Part shown: in pieces, positions 43,522 through 53,038 of the stretch
How positions within the stretch are numbered: the stretch's first letter is position 1
Layout: each line of letters begins with the position of its first letter
From: Nostoc foliaceum FACHB-393
GTDB taxonomy: Bacteria > Cyanobacteriota > Cyanobacteriia > Cyanobacteriales > Nostocaceae
NCBI RefSeq assembly: GCF_014698505.1
Contig: NZ_JACJTD010000012.1
Location: 1-64,000, forward strand
DNA length: 64,000 nt
Direction: 5' to 3'
Notes under the pieces: model-generated
What the model was told of the DNA's origin: nothing
Seen by the model: the letters and a program-made list of their open reading frames with translations, nothing else
The model's database searches: none
Position numbers and translations under genes: made by a program

Positions 43522-44379
43522 ATGATGCAGCCTCCATTTTTTCAACCGATTACGCAACGTCCCGGATTAAAATTGCCGAATAATGCCAGAGTTGCTGTGT
43601 GGGTGGTGATGAATGTAGAACATTTCAGTTTTGGCACACTAGGAACAGCAATTCAACCTCATTTAAATAGTTATCCAGAAATTGCTAACTATGGTTGGCG
43701 AGACTATGGTAATCGTGTTGGTATTTGGCGTTTATTTGAACTATTTGCCGAGTTAGAAATTCCGGTAACAGCCGCAGTCAACGGCGAAATTTGTACATTT
43801 TACCCCGAAATTATGGCAGCTATACATAAATATGGCTGGGAAGTAATGGCACATGGCATTAATAATTCTACTGGTCATAGTGGCATGGTTCGGGAAACAG
43901 AAATAGATATAATTGATAGAACTCTAATTTTGCTACGTCAAGCTACTGGAAAAACACCTAAAGGCTGGTTAACTCCAGGATTTTCGATTACCGAATCAAC
44001 TTTTGAATTATTGTATTCAGCCGGAATTGTTTACACCGCTGACTGGGCAAACGATGACCAACCTTATTGGTATCCATTACCCAATGGTCGTTTATTGGCT
44101 ATTCCTTATACGATAGAAGCAAATGATATTAGCTTATGTTTGAGTAACCGATTTTCTGGTGTAGAATTTGCCCAAGCAATAACAGACCAATTTGACCAAC
44201 TCTGGCAAGATGGAGAATCCCAAGGACGAGTAATGGCAATTGGCTTACATCCATTTATTGTTGGTCAACCACTACGGTTAAAATATTTGAAACAATGTTT
44301 ACTACATATTAAAAATAAACCTGATACTTGGCTAGCTACAGGCGAAGGTATTTACAATTGGAGAAATCAATCACAATAA
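43522..44379 (+). CDS. PuuE-like polysaccharide-deacetylase-fold amidohydrolase (putative allantoinase)
   Basis: The 286-residue protein has the deacetylase fold of the PuuE/uricase-linked group: VAVWVVMNVEHFSFG, NYGWRDYGNRVGIWRLFELF, YGWEVMAHGINNSTGHSGM and GLHPFIVGQPLRLKYL. Family members act as metal-independent allantoinases or as related peptidyl deacetylases. Its place before ureidoglycolate lyase and xanthine dehydrogenase supports a purine-ureide role. ATG 43522 and 43525 are both possible. A run of aattttt repeats lies just upstream. Confidence 0.85.
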   Translation: MMQPPFFQPITQRPGLKLPNNARVAVWVVMNVEHFSFGTLGTAIQPHLNSYPEIANYGWRDYGNRVGIWRLFELFAELEIPVTAAVNGEICTFYPEIMAAIHKYGWEVMAHGINNSTGHSGMVRETEIDIIDRTLILLRQATGKTPKGWLTPGFSITESTFELLYSAGIVYTADWANDDQPYWYPLPNGRLLAIPYTIEANDISLCLSNRFSGVEFAQAITDQFDQLWQDGESQGRVMAIGLHPFIVGQPLRLKYLKQCLLHIKNKPDTWLATGEGIYNWRNQSQ

Positions 44380-44446
44380 AATCATTCCTCTCTCTGCATC
44401 CTCTACGGTAGCCTGCGGCAAGCCACTACGTGTCTACGTTAAAACT

Positions 44447-45019
44447 ATGACTATTTCACAAAACCAAATTCTAAAAATCCCTGTAATCGAAGCCGACACA
44501 GAAAACATCAAACCCTATGGACATCTATTAGGCGATGAAGTCAGCAAACCTGGATTAGGAATTCCCTTTTATCAAGAAAGAGTAATAGAAGGCGAAAATA
44601 TTGACTTTAGCTATCGGGGAACAGCAACCTTCAGAACAGCAAAAATTATGCCAGGATATCCACCGATAATCTGGCTAGAACGCCATATGCACATGACCCA
44701 AATGTTTATTGGTTTGGGACAATCACCATTTATTATGGTGTTAGCATCGCCTAATCACGATAATGGCGAAACCTTGCCAGACTTAAATCAAGTGAAAGCA
44801 TTGCGGTTCTCCCCTGGCTACGGATTATTGCTACATATTGGCACCTGGCATGATTTTCCCATAGCTTGCGATCGCTCCGTCATCATTCTCACGGCAAATT
44901 CTGATGAAGTCGTCACTGCCTTAAATCAAATGCAGACACCAGACGAGATGAATCAAGGCGATGTTTATAAGATTTCCCTACCCAAAAGATTAGGCTATAC
45001 AATTCAGCTAGATATTTAA
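44447..45019 (+). CDS. allA: Ureidoglycolate lyase-type protein
   Basis: The 190-residue protein matches the AllA (ureidoglycolate hydrolase/lyase) cupin-like family: IPVIEADTENIKPYGHLLGD near the N terminus, then WLERHMHMTQMFIGLGQSPF, and GYGLLLHIGTWHDFPIACD. It would split ureidoglycolate to glyoxylate and urea in the last step of allantoin degradation. It sits between the PuuE-like gene and the xanthine dehydrogenase genes, all on the + strand with gaps of 57-68 bp. The gene symbol follows the family; N-terminal residues are longer than in enteric AllA. Confidence 0.85.
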   Translation: MTISQNQILKIPVIEADTENIKPYGHLLGDEVSKPGLGIPFYQERVIEGENIDFSYRGTATFRTAKIMPGYPPIIWLERHMHMTQMFIGLGQSPFIMVLASPNHDNGETLPDLNQVKALRFSPGYGLLLHIGTWHDFPIACDRSVIILTANSDEVVTALNQMQTPDEMNQGDVYKISLPKRLGYTIQLDI

Positions 45020-45076
45020 TATAACCCTGAAAAACCTCTGCGTTTCCCTCAACGTTCCTCTGCGTTTAAATGAAAG

Positions 45077-45880
45077 ATGGATTTGCCAAATGTCGAAACT
45101 TATTTAAATCCTGAGAATATTCAAACTATCACCAATTGGGATGAAAGTTCTGCTTGGTTAGCTGGTGGAACTTGGCTATTTTCCGAACCACAACCATATC
45201 TAAAAGTATTGGTAGATATTCAGCAGTTAGGATGGTCAGAAATTGAAGTTGAAGAAAATTATTTAGCTATTGGTGCGACTTGTCCATTAATTAAATTATT
45301 AGAATATCCCTGGTTAACAGAATGGACAGCAATCGAGGGATTAAAAAGTGCGATTGCAGGACTAGCAGCATCATTAAAAATAATTAATGTAGCAACAGTG
45401 GGAGGTAATATTTGTCTGGCTTTATCAGTGGGAACCTTAGCACCATTAATGGTGGCTTTGAGGGCAACTTATGAAATTTACAATATTAAAGGAGAGTCGC
45501 ATCAAGTTGCCGCAAAAGATTTTCAACTTGGTTTTAAATCCACAATTTTGCAACCAGGAGAAATATTAAGGCGGGTTTTGATTCCACTATCCCATTTAAA
45601 ATGGAAAATTCATTATCAACGCTTTGGAATTACAGCAACTGACCCAGCTTTAGCAATTGTGGTAAGCACTAGCAATTATCAACAAGTGCGCTGTGTTATT
45701 GGTGCTAGTGTTGCTGCACCCCAACTGCTAGAATTTGACGATGTAGAGATGAAAGATTTCGCGTTTTTACAGAAGGTAAATTTTATTGAAGATGCCAAGG
45801 CGAGTGCAATTTATCGTCGAGAATTAACGGCAGTTTTAATCAAGCGATCGCTATCAGCTTTATTATGCCAGAAAACTTAA
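45077..45880 (+). CDS. Xanthine dehydrogenase FAD-binding subunit
   Basis: The 267-residue protein matches the FAD-binding domain of molybdopterin dehydrogenases and the following CO-dehydrogenase flavoprotein C-terminal domain. WLAGGTWLFSEPQP and VATVGGNICLALSVGTLAPL hold the two FAD pyrophosphate loops. It would pass electrons from the 2Fe-2S centres to NAD+. Its stop overlaps the ATG of the catalytic subunit by 16 bp, so the two are translationally coupled. Confidence 0.9.
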   Translation: MDLPNVETYLNPENIQTITNWDESSAWLAGGTWLFSEPQPYLKVLVDIQQLGWSEIEVEENYLAIGATCPLIKLLEYPWLTEWTAIEGLKSAIAGLAASLKIINVATVGGNICLALSVGTLAPLMVALRATYEIYNIKGESHQVAAKDFQLGFKSTILQPGEILRRVLIPLSHLKWKIHYQRFGITATDPALAIVVSTSNYQQVRCVIGASVAAPQLLEFDDVEMKDFAFLQKVNFIEDAKASAIYRRELTAVLIKRSLSALLCQKT

Positions 45881-48549
45881 AATTTGAAGTTAATAATCAA
45901 TCTTATACACAAACTTGTCACCCTGGAACTAGCCTTTTAAGTTTATTACGTCAATTAGGCTGCTTTAGTGTTCATCGTGTTTGCGATTCTGGCGATTGTG
46001 GTGCTTGTACAGTTTGGGTAAATAATACACCTATCCATAGTTGCATTTATCCGGCAATGCGAATTAAAAATCAATCGGTAACTACTATTGAAGGACTTTC
46101 CCAGAATGGTAAACTTGCGCCAATGCAGCAAGCATTTCTGGAAGCACAAGGTTTTCAATGTGGTTTTTGCACTCCTGGAATGATTATGAGTGCAATAAAA
46201 TTGCCGGAATTATCAGAAGATGAATTGCGTTTAGCTTTAAAAGGAAACCTCTGCCGCTGTACTGGATACCAAGCGATTATTGACAGTATTCGACTTTCTC
46301 AAAACTCCTCACTCCCTACTCAAAACTCCCCACTCCCCACTCGCCACTCAGTAGGAGAAAGCATTCCCAAACAGGATGGTGCAGCAATTGTCAGCGGAAA
46401 AGCGTCCTATACAGGAGATATTTCACCATCTGAATTATTACATCTTAAAGTACTGCGATCGCCTCATCCCCACGCCCGTATCTGCAAAATTGACACCAAA
46501 GAAGCCAAAGCACTCCCCGGCGTTGTTGCGATTTTCACCCACGAAGATGTACCTAGGATACCTTATACCACCGCCGGACACGCCGAACCAGTTCCCGATC
46601 CGTTAGATCATTACCTATTAGATAATAAAGTAAGATTTGTAGGCGATCGCATTGCTGCTGTAGTTGCAGAATCACCAACTATTGCCGAACAAGCTTGTCA
46701 ACTAATTGCCGTCGATTACGAAATATTACCATATATTATCGACCCCATGCAAGCAATGAATGATAGTGGCGTTGTAATTCATGATGAACCAGAATCATCA
46801 CAAATTACTGATAGGAACCGCAACATTGCTGGACAAATTTTTCTTGAATCTGGTGATTTAGAAAAGGGATTTTCCGAAGCAGATTTAATTGTCGAAAACA
46901 CTTACAAATTACCAGCAGTACAACACGTCCACCTAGAACCCCATATTACTATTAGTTGGTTAGAATCAGATGGTACTCTAATTGTGCGTACCAGTACCCA
47001 AGTTCCATTTCACTGTCAGCGGTTACTCTCACAAATTTTCAACTTCCCTCAAGATAAAATCCGTGTTTATAAAGCCCAACTTGGCGGTGGATTTGGTAAC
47101 AAACAAGAAATAATATCAGAAGACCTCTGTGTTTTAGCAACCCTCCGCACAGGTAAACCCGTGCAGTGGGAATTTACCAGAAAAGAGGAATTTACTGCCA
47201 CAAATAGCCGCCATGCGATGACAATCAAAATCAAAAGTGGTGTCAAGGCAGATGGTACACTTGTTGCCCAAGATATGGAAATAATTGGTAACACAGGTGC
47301 TTATGGCAATCATGGACAGACAGTAGTATTTTTATCAGGTTACATCCCTCTAGGTTTGTATCGTTGCCCAAATAAAAGATTGCGGGGTTTTGCAGTCTAT
47401 ACAAATACCATGCCAGCAGGTGCATTTCGCGGTTATGGTGCAACTCAAGGCACTTTTGCAATGGAAAGTCAAATCGATGAAATTGCTCATAAGCTCAATA
47501 TTGACCCTATAGAAATGCGTTTTAAAAATCTGATTCGTCCGGGAGATGTAATTAATTTAGGGAAGTCTGAAGACCATTTTAACTTAATTGGTAGTTACGG
47601 CGTTCTTGAATGCTGTAAAAAAGTTACGCAGTCACTTGGTTACGTTCCTGGTACACCACCAAGCGTAGAAGGTTCTCGCCGCCGTGGTGTGGGATTTGCT
47701 GTTTCTATGCAAGGTAGTGGATTATCTAAAATCCACATTGCCAAAGTTAAAATATCACTTTTAGCTGATAGTAAATATGAATTAAGAACTGGTTCCGTAG
47801 ACGTTGGGACTGGTTCAGATACTACCTTACGGCAAATAGCAGCAGAAGTTTTAGGTGTGAGTGTTGCGGATATTAATATTATCTCTGGAGATACCCAAGA
47901 AACACCTTTTGATGCTGGTTCTTATGCTTCTGCAACAGTTTATATTTCTGGACAAGCAGTCAAATTAGCATCTGAAAAATTACGGGGAAGATTAGAAAAC
48001 GAACCGCCAAGGTGCGGAGAACGCAGAGAAGAAATAAGTGAAGAGGTAACTTATGCAGCAGATGAATCAACTTTAACTTTTGCTGTTCAAGGTGTGGAAG
48101 TAGAAATTGATATAGAAACAGGTAAAATTCAAGTTTTACGATGTGTGCAAGCAATTGATTTAGGTAAAGCAATTAATCCGCGAATTTGTCACGGACAAGC
48201 AATCGGTGGAATAGCAATGGGAATTGGCTATGCTTTAAGTGAAGAACTATTATTTGATCAACAAGGATGTATTTTAAACTCAACATTGCGAGAATATCGC
48301 ATCCCCACAGCGGCAGATATGCCACCAATAGAAGTAATTTTAATAGAACAAGCCGACCCCCACGGCCCATTTGGTGCTAAAGGTGTCGGGGAAATTACCA
48401 CCAATTGTACAGCGCCAGCTATTGCAAATGCGATTCGCGCTGCGCTTGCGATCGCTTCGCATAATGCTAACGCCACAGGTTGTAGACTATACCAACTCCC
48501 CATGACACCCGAAAGAGTTTGGCGACAACTAAATAACTCTTCACCTTAA
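45865..48549 (+). CDS. Xanthine dehydrogenase, fused 2Fe-2S and molybdenum subunit
   Basis: The 894-residue protein joins a ferredoxin-like and a 2Fe-2S-binding domain (about 1-145; CDSGDCGACTVW, CGFCTPGM, NLCRCTGYQ) to the molybdopterin-binding domain (about 165-890). The latter shows QLGGGFGNKQE, AGAFRGYGATQGTFAMES and the active-site Glu in GVGEITTNC. It would hydroxylate hypoxanthine and xanthine; aldehydes or other heterocycles are alternatives. The linker (about 146-162) is encoded by heptamer-type repeat DNA, and a second repeat-like stretch reads NEPPRCGERREEISEE near residue 712. The subunit fusion is less common than separate XdhA and XdhC-type chains. Confidence 0.92.
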   Translation: MPENLKFEVNNQSYTQTCHPGTSLLSLLRQLGCFSVHRVCDSGDCGACTVWVNNTPIHSCIYPAMRIKNQSVTTIEGLSQNGKLAPMQQAFLEAQGFQCGFCTPGMIMSAIKLPELSEDELRLALKGNLCRCTGYQAIIDSIRLSQNSSLPTQNSPLPTRHSVGESIPKQDGAAIVSGKASYTGDISPSELLHLKVLRSPHPHARICKIDTKEAKALPGVVAIFTHEDVPRIPYTTAGHAEPVPDPLDHYLLDNKVRFVGDRIAAVVAESPTIAEQACQLIAVDYEILPYIIDPMQAMNDSGVVIHDEPESSQITDRNRNIAGQIFLESGDLEKGFSEADLIVENTYKLPAVQHVHLEPHITISWLESDGTLIVRTSTQVPFHCQRLLSQIFNFPQDKIRVYKAQLGGGFGNKQEIISEDLCVLATLRTGKPVQWEFTRKEEFTATNSRHAMTIKIKSGVKADGTLVAQDMEIIGNTGAYGNHGQTVVFLSGYIPLGLYRCPNKRLRGFAVYTNTMPAGAFRGYGATQGTFAMESQIDEIAHKLNIDPIEMRFKNLIRPGDVINLGKSEDHFNLIGSYGVLECCKKVTQSLGYVPGTPPSVEGSRRRGVGFAVSMQGSGLSKIHIAKVKISLLADSKYELRTGSVDVGTGSDTTLRQIAAEVLGVSVADINIISGDTQETPFDAGSYASATVYISGQAVKLASEKLRGRLENEPPRCGERREEISEEVTYAADESTLTFAVQGVEVEIDIETGKIQVLRCVQAIDLGKAINPRICHGQAIGGIAMGIGYALSEELLFDQQGCILNSTLREYRIPTAADMPPIEVILIEQADPHGPFGAKGVGEITTNCTAPAIANAIRAALAIASHNANATGCRLYQLPMTPERVWRQLNNSSP
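46300..46350 (+). repeat. Heptamer-type tandem repeat forming the protein linker
   Basis: The DNA caaaactcctcactccctac and actccccactccccactcgc consists of imperfect 7-bp units (ccccact-like) of the STRR class known in heterocystous cyanobacteria. It is translated as SQNSSLPTQNSPLPTRHS and lies exactly between the iron-sulfur and molybdenum domains. Confidence 0.75.
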
Positions 48550-48598
48550 ACTCTTTTCTTCCTCTGTGTACTCTGCGCCTCTGCGGTTTGTTCTCATC

Positions 48599-49561
48599 AT
48601 GCTTAACTTCTATCAACAACTAGCAAAAACCTTAAAAAAAAGCGCTGTAGTTTTAGCCACCGTCACCAGTATCAAAGGTTCCACACCCAGAGAAGTAGGT
48701 GCGAAAATGTTCATTAGCGCCGATGGTAAAACAGTGGGAACAATTGGCGGTGGCGCTGGGGAAGCAAAAGTTTATCAGCAAGCTTTGCAAGTACTAAAAA
48801 CAGGTAAAAAACAATTTGTAGAAATTGATTTATCTGGTGCACTACAACGAGAAACTCAAGGCGTTTGTGGTGGCACAATGCAGGTATTATTAGAGTTATG
48901 GTCAGGTAGTGAAAGCTTAAACTTAGTTAATCAAATTCTAGATAGTTTAACATCTGGGCAATCTGGAACAATTATTACGCCCTTTAATATAGATGAAAAA
49001 CCTTACCTACTCCTAGAAATAGAAGTAATTGCATCTTTACACACCACAGCATTAATTGAACCTTTACTACCACCACCAACATTATTGATTATTGGTGCAG
49101 GACATATTGCCGTTTTCCTCGCGCAGGTTGCCCATATAGCAGGTTTTCAAGTTATTGTACAAGACGATCGCTCAGACTTTGCCACAAAAGAAAGATTTCC
49201 TGAAGCCTCGCGGGTGCTAGCACAACCTATTACCTCAATTCAAGAAATATTAGATAAAAATACTAGTTTATATGTCGCTTTAGTTACCAGAGGTTATCTA
49301 CAAGACTTAGCAGCTTTACGTCTGCTATGCAAGTATAAAGTAAAATATATTGGCATGGTTGGCAGCAATAAACGAGTCAGCACTGTGTACAAAATGCTGC
49401 AAAATGAAGGTTACGAGCCGGAATTTTTAGATCAAATATATGCACCAATTGGTTTAGATATTGGTGCTTTAACACCAGAGGAAATCGCTGTTAGTATCTG
49501 TGCTGAGTTAATTAAAGTTCGTCGTGGTGGTACTGGAACTTCTTTATCTGAAAAAATTTAA
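48599..49561 (+). CDS. XdhC/CoxI-family maturation factor
   Basis: The 320-residue protein has the N-terminal XdhC_CoxI domain, VLATVTSIKGSTPREVGAKM and QGVCGGTMQVLLE, and a C-terminal Rossmann domain, LLIIGAGHIAVFLAQVAHIA and YIGMVGSNKRV. XdhC binds molybdenum cofactor, promotes its sulfuration and hands it to xanthine dehydrogenase. ATG 48599 follows the 48-bp gap after the dehydrogenase, so it is the last gene of this group. The gap contains cctctg(c/t)gt repeat units common in Nostocaceae. Confidence 0.9.
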   Translation: MLNFYQQLAKTLKKSAVVLATVTSIKGSTPREVGAKMFISADGKTVGTIGGGAGEAKVYQQALQVLKTGKKQFVEIDLSGALQRETQGVCGGTMQVLLELWSGSESLNLVNQILDSLTSGQSGTIITPFNIDEKPYLLLEIEVIASLHTTALIEPLLPPPTLLIIGAGHIAVFLAQVAHIAGFQVIVQDDRSDFATKERFPEASRVLAQPITSIQEILDKNTSLYVALVTRGYLQDLAALRLLCKYKVKYIGMVGSNKRVSTVYKMLQNEGYEPEFLDQIYAPIGLDIGALTPEEIAVSICAELIKVRRGGTGTSLSEKI

Positions 49562-49907
49562 GTCTCGATAATTAGTTATGATTCCTACAGTCATTGCACC
49601 TTAACCCTTAATCCTCTCCACGCTTGCGGCTCGGCAAAAGTTTCTATCTTACCATAAAAAAATTTTGCGCCTAATAATAGTTGGTAAACATCTCCTACTT
49701 TAGTTGCTGATTATCGCTTACAAATTCGCCTGATAGTTTACTTACCCTAAAAAGTATATTAGTAATTGAACAGCTAGAGACCGATAAACTATTAACTCCG
49801 ATACAAAAAAAGTCGTGTTGCATAATTAATGGATGAACTGTTCATATTGTACGTCCATATCATAACCGTAATAGGAACGTTATTTTTACTAATAGATTAT
49901 CCTACTT
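49562..49907. other. Intergenic region without a gene
   Basis: These 346 AT-rich bases have no open frame with a ribosome site, no tRNA and no strong hairpin. The segment presumably holds the cofG promoter near 49850-49900. Confidence 0.5.
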
Positions 49908-50879
49908 ATGCCAATTAATAATAGTCGTCTTGTAACCTATAGTCCTGCTTATACAATTGTTCCTACTTACGAGTGTTTTAATCGCTGTAGTTACTGCAAT
50001 TTTCGCAGTGAACCGGGTAAAATTGCCTGGATGAGTCTCTCAGATGCAGAAAGTATTTTAAAATCACTTCAAAGCGAAAAAGTCTGTGAAATCCTTATCC
50101 TTAGCGGGGAAGTGCATCCCCAATCGCCAAAACGTCAAGCGTGGTTTCAACGGATTTATGATTTGTGTGAGTTAGCGCTTGCAATGGGTTTTTTACCACA
50201 CACCAATGCAGGACCATTGAGTTTTAAAGAGATGGAAAAGCTCAAGTGTGTGAATGTTTCGATGGGGCTGATGTTAGAACAGTTAACACCAACATTATTA
50301 AATACTGTGCATCGGCACGCACCGAGTAAATTACCAGAAGTTCGTTTACAACAATTGCAATGGGCGGGAGAGTTGCAGATTCCTTTTACAACTGGGTTAC
50401 TGTTAGGAATTGGAGAAACCGCTGATGATTGGTGGGAAACTTTAGAAGCTATATCTGACTTGCACCAACGTTATCATCACATTCAAGAAGTCATCCTGCA
50501 ACCTCATAGTCCTGGACATCAGCAAACTTTTGATGCACCACCTTTTGATCCCCATCAATTGCCAGAAGTAATTTTTAGGGCACGTCAAATTTTACCACCA
50601 GATATTAATATTCAAATTCCCCCGAATTTAGTTAAGGATGAGCGATGGTTACTTGCTTGTATTGAAGCTGGTGCGCGAGATTTAGGTGGAATTGGGCCAA
50701 AAGATGAAGTGAATCCTGATTATCCCCATGTTCAGGAACAGGCTTTGAGAGAAATTTTACAGCCTGCTGGGTGGGAATTGGTGCCGCGATCGCCAGTTTA
50801 TCCGCAATTTGATAGCTGGTTGTCGGGAGAATTACAAACAGCGGTGAAGCGATCGCGGAATACTATGTTATTGGTTTAA
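49908..50879 (+). CDS. cofG: 7,8-didemethyl-8-hydroxy-5-deazariboflavin synthase subunit CofG
   Basis: This 323-residue radical SAM enzyme has the cluster motif CFNRCSYCNF (CX3CX2C) near residue 24. SGEVHPQSPKRQAWF, FTTGLLLGIGETADDWWETL and DLGGIGPKDEVNPDYPHV are diagnostic of CofG. With CofH it makes the F0 deazaflavin chromophore, used in cyanobacteria by DNA photolyase. CofH is not in the window. The start is ATG 49908. It is probably monocistronic. Confidence 0.95.
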   Translation: MPINNSRLVTYSPAYTIVPTYECFNRCSYCNFRSEPGKIAWMSLSDAESILKSLQSEKVCEILILSGEVHPQSPKRQAWFQRIYDLCELALAMGFLPHTNAGPLSFKEMEKLKCVNVSMGLMLEQLTPTLLNTVHRHAPSKLPEVRLQQLQWAGELQIPFTTGLLLGIGETADDWWETLEAISDLHQRYHHIQEVILQPHSPGHQQTFDAPPFDPHQLPEVIFRARQILPPDINIQIPPNLVKDERWLLACIEAGARDLGGIGPKDEVNPDYPHVQEQALREILQPAGWELVPRSPVYPQFDSWLSGELQTAVKRSRNTMLLV

Positions 50880-51047
50880 CATGGCTCGCCCAGGTGCAGA
50901 CAAACACCACCAAAATAGCGTCAAATCAATAGCCGCCGTGAACTAATTCACAATGCATCCCTCAAAAGAGAGAGATAGGAGCCTAAACCCTGTTGTAAAA
51001 TAGACATATAAGGATTCGGGGGGCCATTTAATTGGTCATAAACGCCT

Positions 51048-52793
51048 ATAGAGACTATTTTTGGAAATCTCCAAGGTTTGAAGTCCAGCCAGCTGAAGCA
51101 ACTACAGCGGCTGTATCACCAGCGTATACCAGGCGATCGCATCACCACGCCTGAGTTTTCCCAGCGTCTGGCAGCAATTAGCACAGAAGTCAATCAACCT
51201 GTGTGCGCCTACATCAACCGTCGCGGACAAGTAATTCGCGTCGGGGTAGGCACACCGCGTCAAACGCAAATACCACCGTTGGAATTGCCCCGTTACGGTG
51301 CAGAACGACTCAGTGGTATTCGTTGTATTGCCACCCATCTCAAGCCAGAACCGCCAAATGAAGCGGCACTCACAGCTATGGCAATGCAACGCTTAGATGC
51401 TCTAGTTGTCCTAAACATTACCGGAACGGGATTTACACGGCGGGGAGGCGGTGCGACTGGCTATGTCAAAGAAGCTTATTTAGCTCATTTGATACCCCAA
51501 GAGTCTCGCACTCTGATTACTAGTCCTGCTGCTTTCAAGGTAGAGGAAAGCCAAATCCAATCGCCAAGTTGGAATATATCGCCACCTCTGAGCTTGGATG
51601 ATCTAGCAGACCAGGATTTAATAGACTTGGTAGAAAATCTGGAAGCAGAATTCCAGCGCGAATTTGTCGCCCAGGAAGTAGATGCTGACCACGATCGTGT
51701 GCTAATTGTGGGGCTGATGACCAGTGAGATAACTCCCCTACAATTCCAAGACACCCTAGCAGAATTGGCACGTTTAGTTGATACTGCTGGGGGAGATGTA
51801 TTACAGACAATACAACAAAAGCGATCGCGCATTCATCCCCAAACCGTAGTTGGCGAAGGTAAGGTGCAAGAAATTGCCCTAACTGCCCAAACACTAGGAG
51901 TTAATCTCGTCGTCTTTGACCGCGATCTCTCCCCCTCCCAAGTTCGCAACTTAGAAATGCAAATTGGTATCCGCGTAGTTGACCGCACCGAAGTCATTTT
52001 GGATATCTTTGCCCAACGCGCTCAATCTCGTGCCGGTAAGTTGCAAGTAGAATTAGCACAGCTAGAATACATGCAACCGCGACTAGCTGGTAGAGGTCGC
52101 ACCATGTCCCGCTTGGGTGGTGGTATTGGGACTCGTGGCCCTGGTGAAACCAAACTAGAAACTGAACGCCGTGCCATTGGGCAGCGCATTTCTCGACTGC
52201 AAAAAGAAGTGAACCAGTTGCAGTCCCATCGTTCGCGGTTACGGCAGCGACGACAGCATCGAGAAGTTCCCTCAGTGGCTTTGGTTGGATATACCAACGC
52301 TGGTAAGTCCACTTTGCTGAATGCTCTTACCAACGCAGAAGTTTATACAGCCGACCAGTTATTTGCCACTCTCGATCCTACCACCCGCCGCCTAGTGATT
52401 CCTTATGGCGAAACAAATGAACATCAAGAAATTCTCATTACAGATACGGTAGGGTTCATACACGAACTGCCTGCATCGTTAATGGATGCTTTCCGCGCCA
52501 CTTTGGAGGAAGTCACAGAAGCCGATGCCCTACTACATTTAGTAGATTTGTCTCACCCAGCTTGGTTGCGTCATATTCGCTCAGTCAGAGAAATCTTGGC
52601 ACAAATGCCAATAACTCCTGGCCCGGCGCTGGTTGTTTTTAACAAGATTGATCAAGCTGATAGTGAGACACTAGCTCTAGCTAGAGAAGAATTCCCGCTA
52701 GCGGTGTTTATTTCTGCAAGTCAGCGCTTGGGATTAGAAACCCTACGTCAGCGCCTTGCCAAGCTAATTGAATATGCAGTTGATTCTCGGTAA
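51048..52793 (+). CDS. hflX: Ribosome-splitting GTPase HflX
   Basis: This GTPase of about 571-581 residues has an N-terminal HflX domain extended as in cyanobacteria, the glycine-rich GRGRTMSRLGGGIGTRGPGE linker, and G1 VGYTNAGKSTLLN, G3 DTVGFI and G4 NKID of the GTP site. It splits stalled or stressed ribosomes. The start is uncertain: the first standard codon is TTG 51078, but the frame is open back to a TAA at 51039, and upstream codons ETIFGNLQGL match the usual N terminus of cyanobacterial HflX, preceded by ATA at 51048 where Met is expected. I mark the ATA. An intrinsic terminator follows. Confidence 0.92.
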   Translation: METIFGNLQGLKSSQLKQLQRLYHQRIPGDRITTPEFSQRLAAISTEVNQPVCAYINRRGQVIRVGVGTPRQTQIPPLELPRYGAERLSGIRCIATHLKPEPPNEAALTAMAMQRLDALVVLNITGTGFTRRGGGATGYVKEAYLAHLIPQESRTLITSPAAFKVEESQIQSPSWNISPPLSLDDLADQDLIDLVENLEAEFQREFVAQEVDADHDRVLIVGLMTSEITPLQFQDTLAELARLVDTAGGDVLQTIQQKRSRIHPQTVVGEGKVQEIALTAQTLGVNLVVFDRDLSPSQVRNLEMQIGIRVVDRTEVILDIFAQRAQSRAGKLQVELAQLEYMQPRLAGRGRTMSRLGGGIGTRGPGETKLETERRAIGQRISRLQKEVNQLQSHRSRLRQRRQHREVPSVALVGYTNAGKSTLLNALTNAEVYTADQLFATLDPTTRRLVIPYGETNEHQEILITDTVGFIHELPASLMDAFRATLEEVTEADALLHLVDLSHPAWLRHIRSVREILAQMPITPGPALVVFNKIDQADSETLALAREEFPLAVFISASQRLGLETLRQRLAKLIEYAVDSR

Positions 52794-52827
52794 ACACTGA
52801 ATTTAAATCTATTTTTAGTTTTAAAAG

Positions 52828-52853
52828 AACCTAGTATTAATACTGGGTTTTTT
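52828..52853 (+). terminator. Intrinsic terminator of hflX
   Basis: aacctagtatt (52828-52838) pairs with aatactgggtt with one G-T mismatch, and a run of T follows at once (gttttttt-like). This is the clearest rho-independent terminator in the window. Confidence 0.85.
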
Positions 52854-53038
52854 GTTATATAAAGCCAAAAATAAAGTCTTTTTGAACTAGGACTGGTATT
52901 ATAGACAACCTCTAATTGAATCTCTAGAGTAGTAAAAGAGCGTCAATGAGTGCATCTGATTTTACATGGATAGCAAACAGCAAATTCCCATCATTAGCAA
53001 CTGAGTTTTACCATTTTGTTTTCAAAAGATTGATTAAC

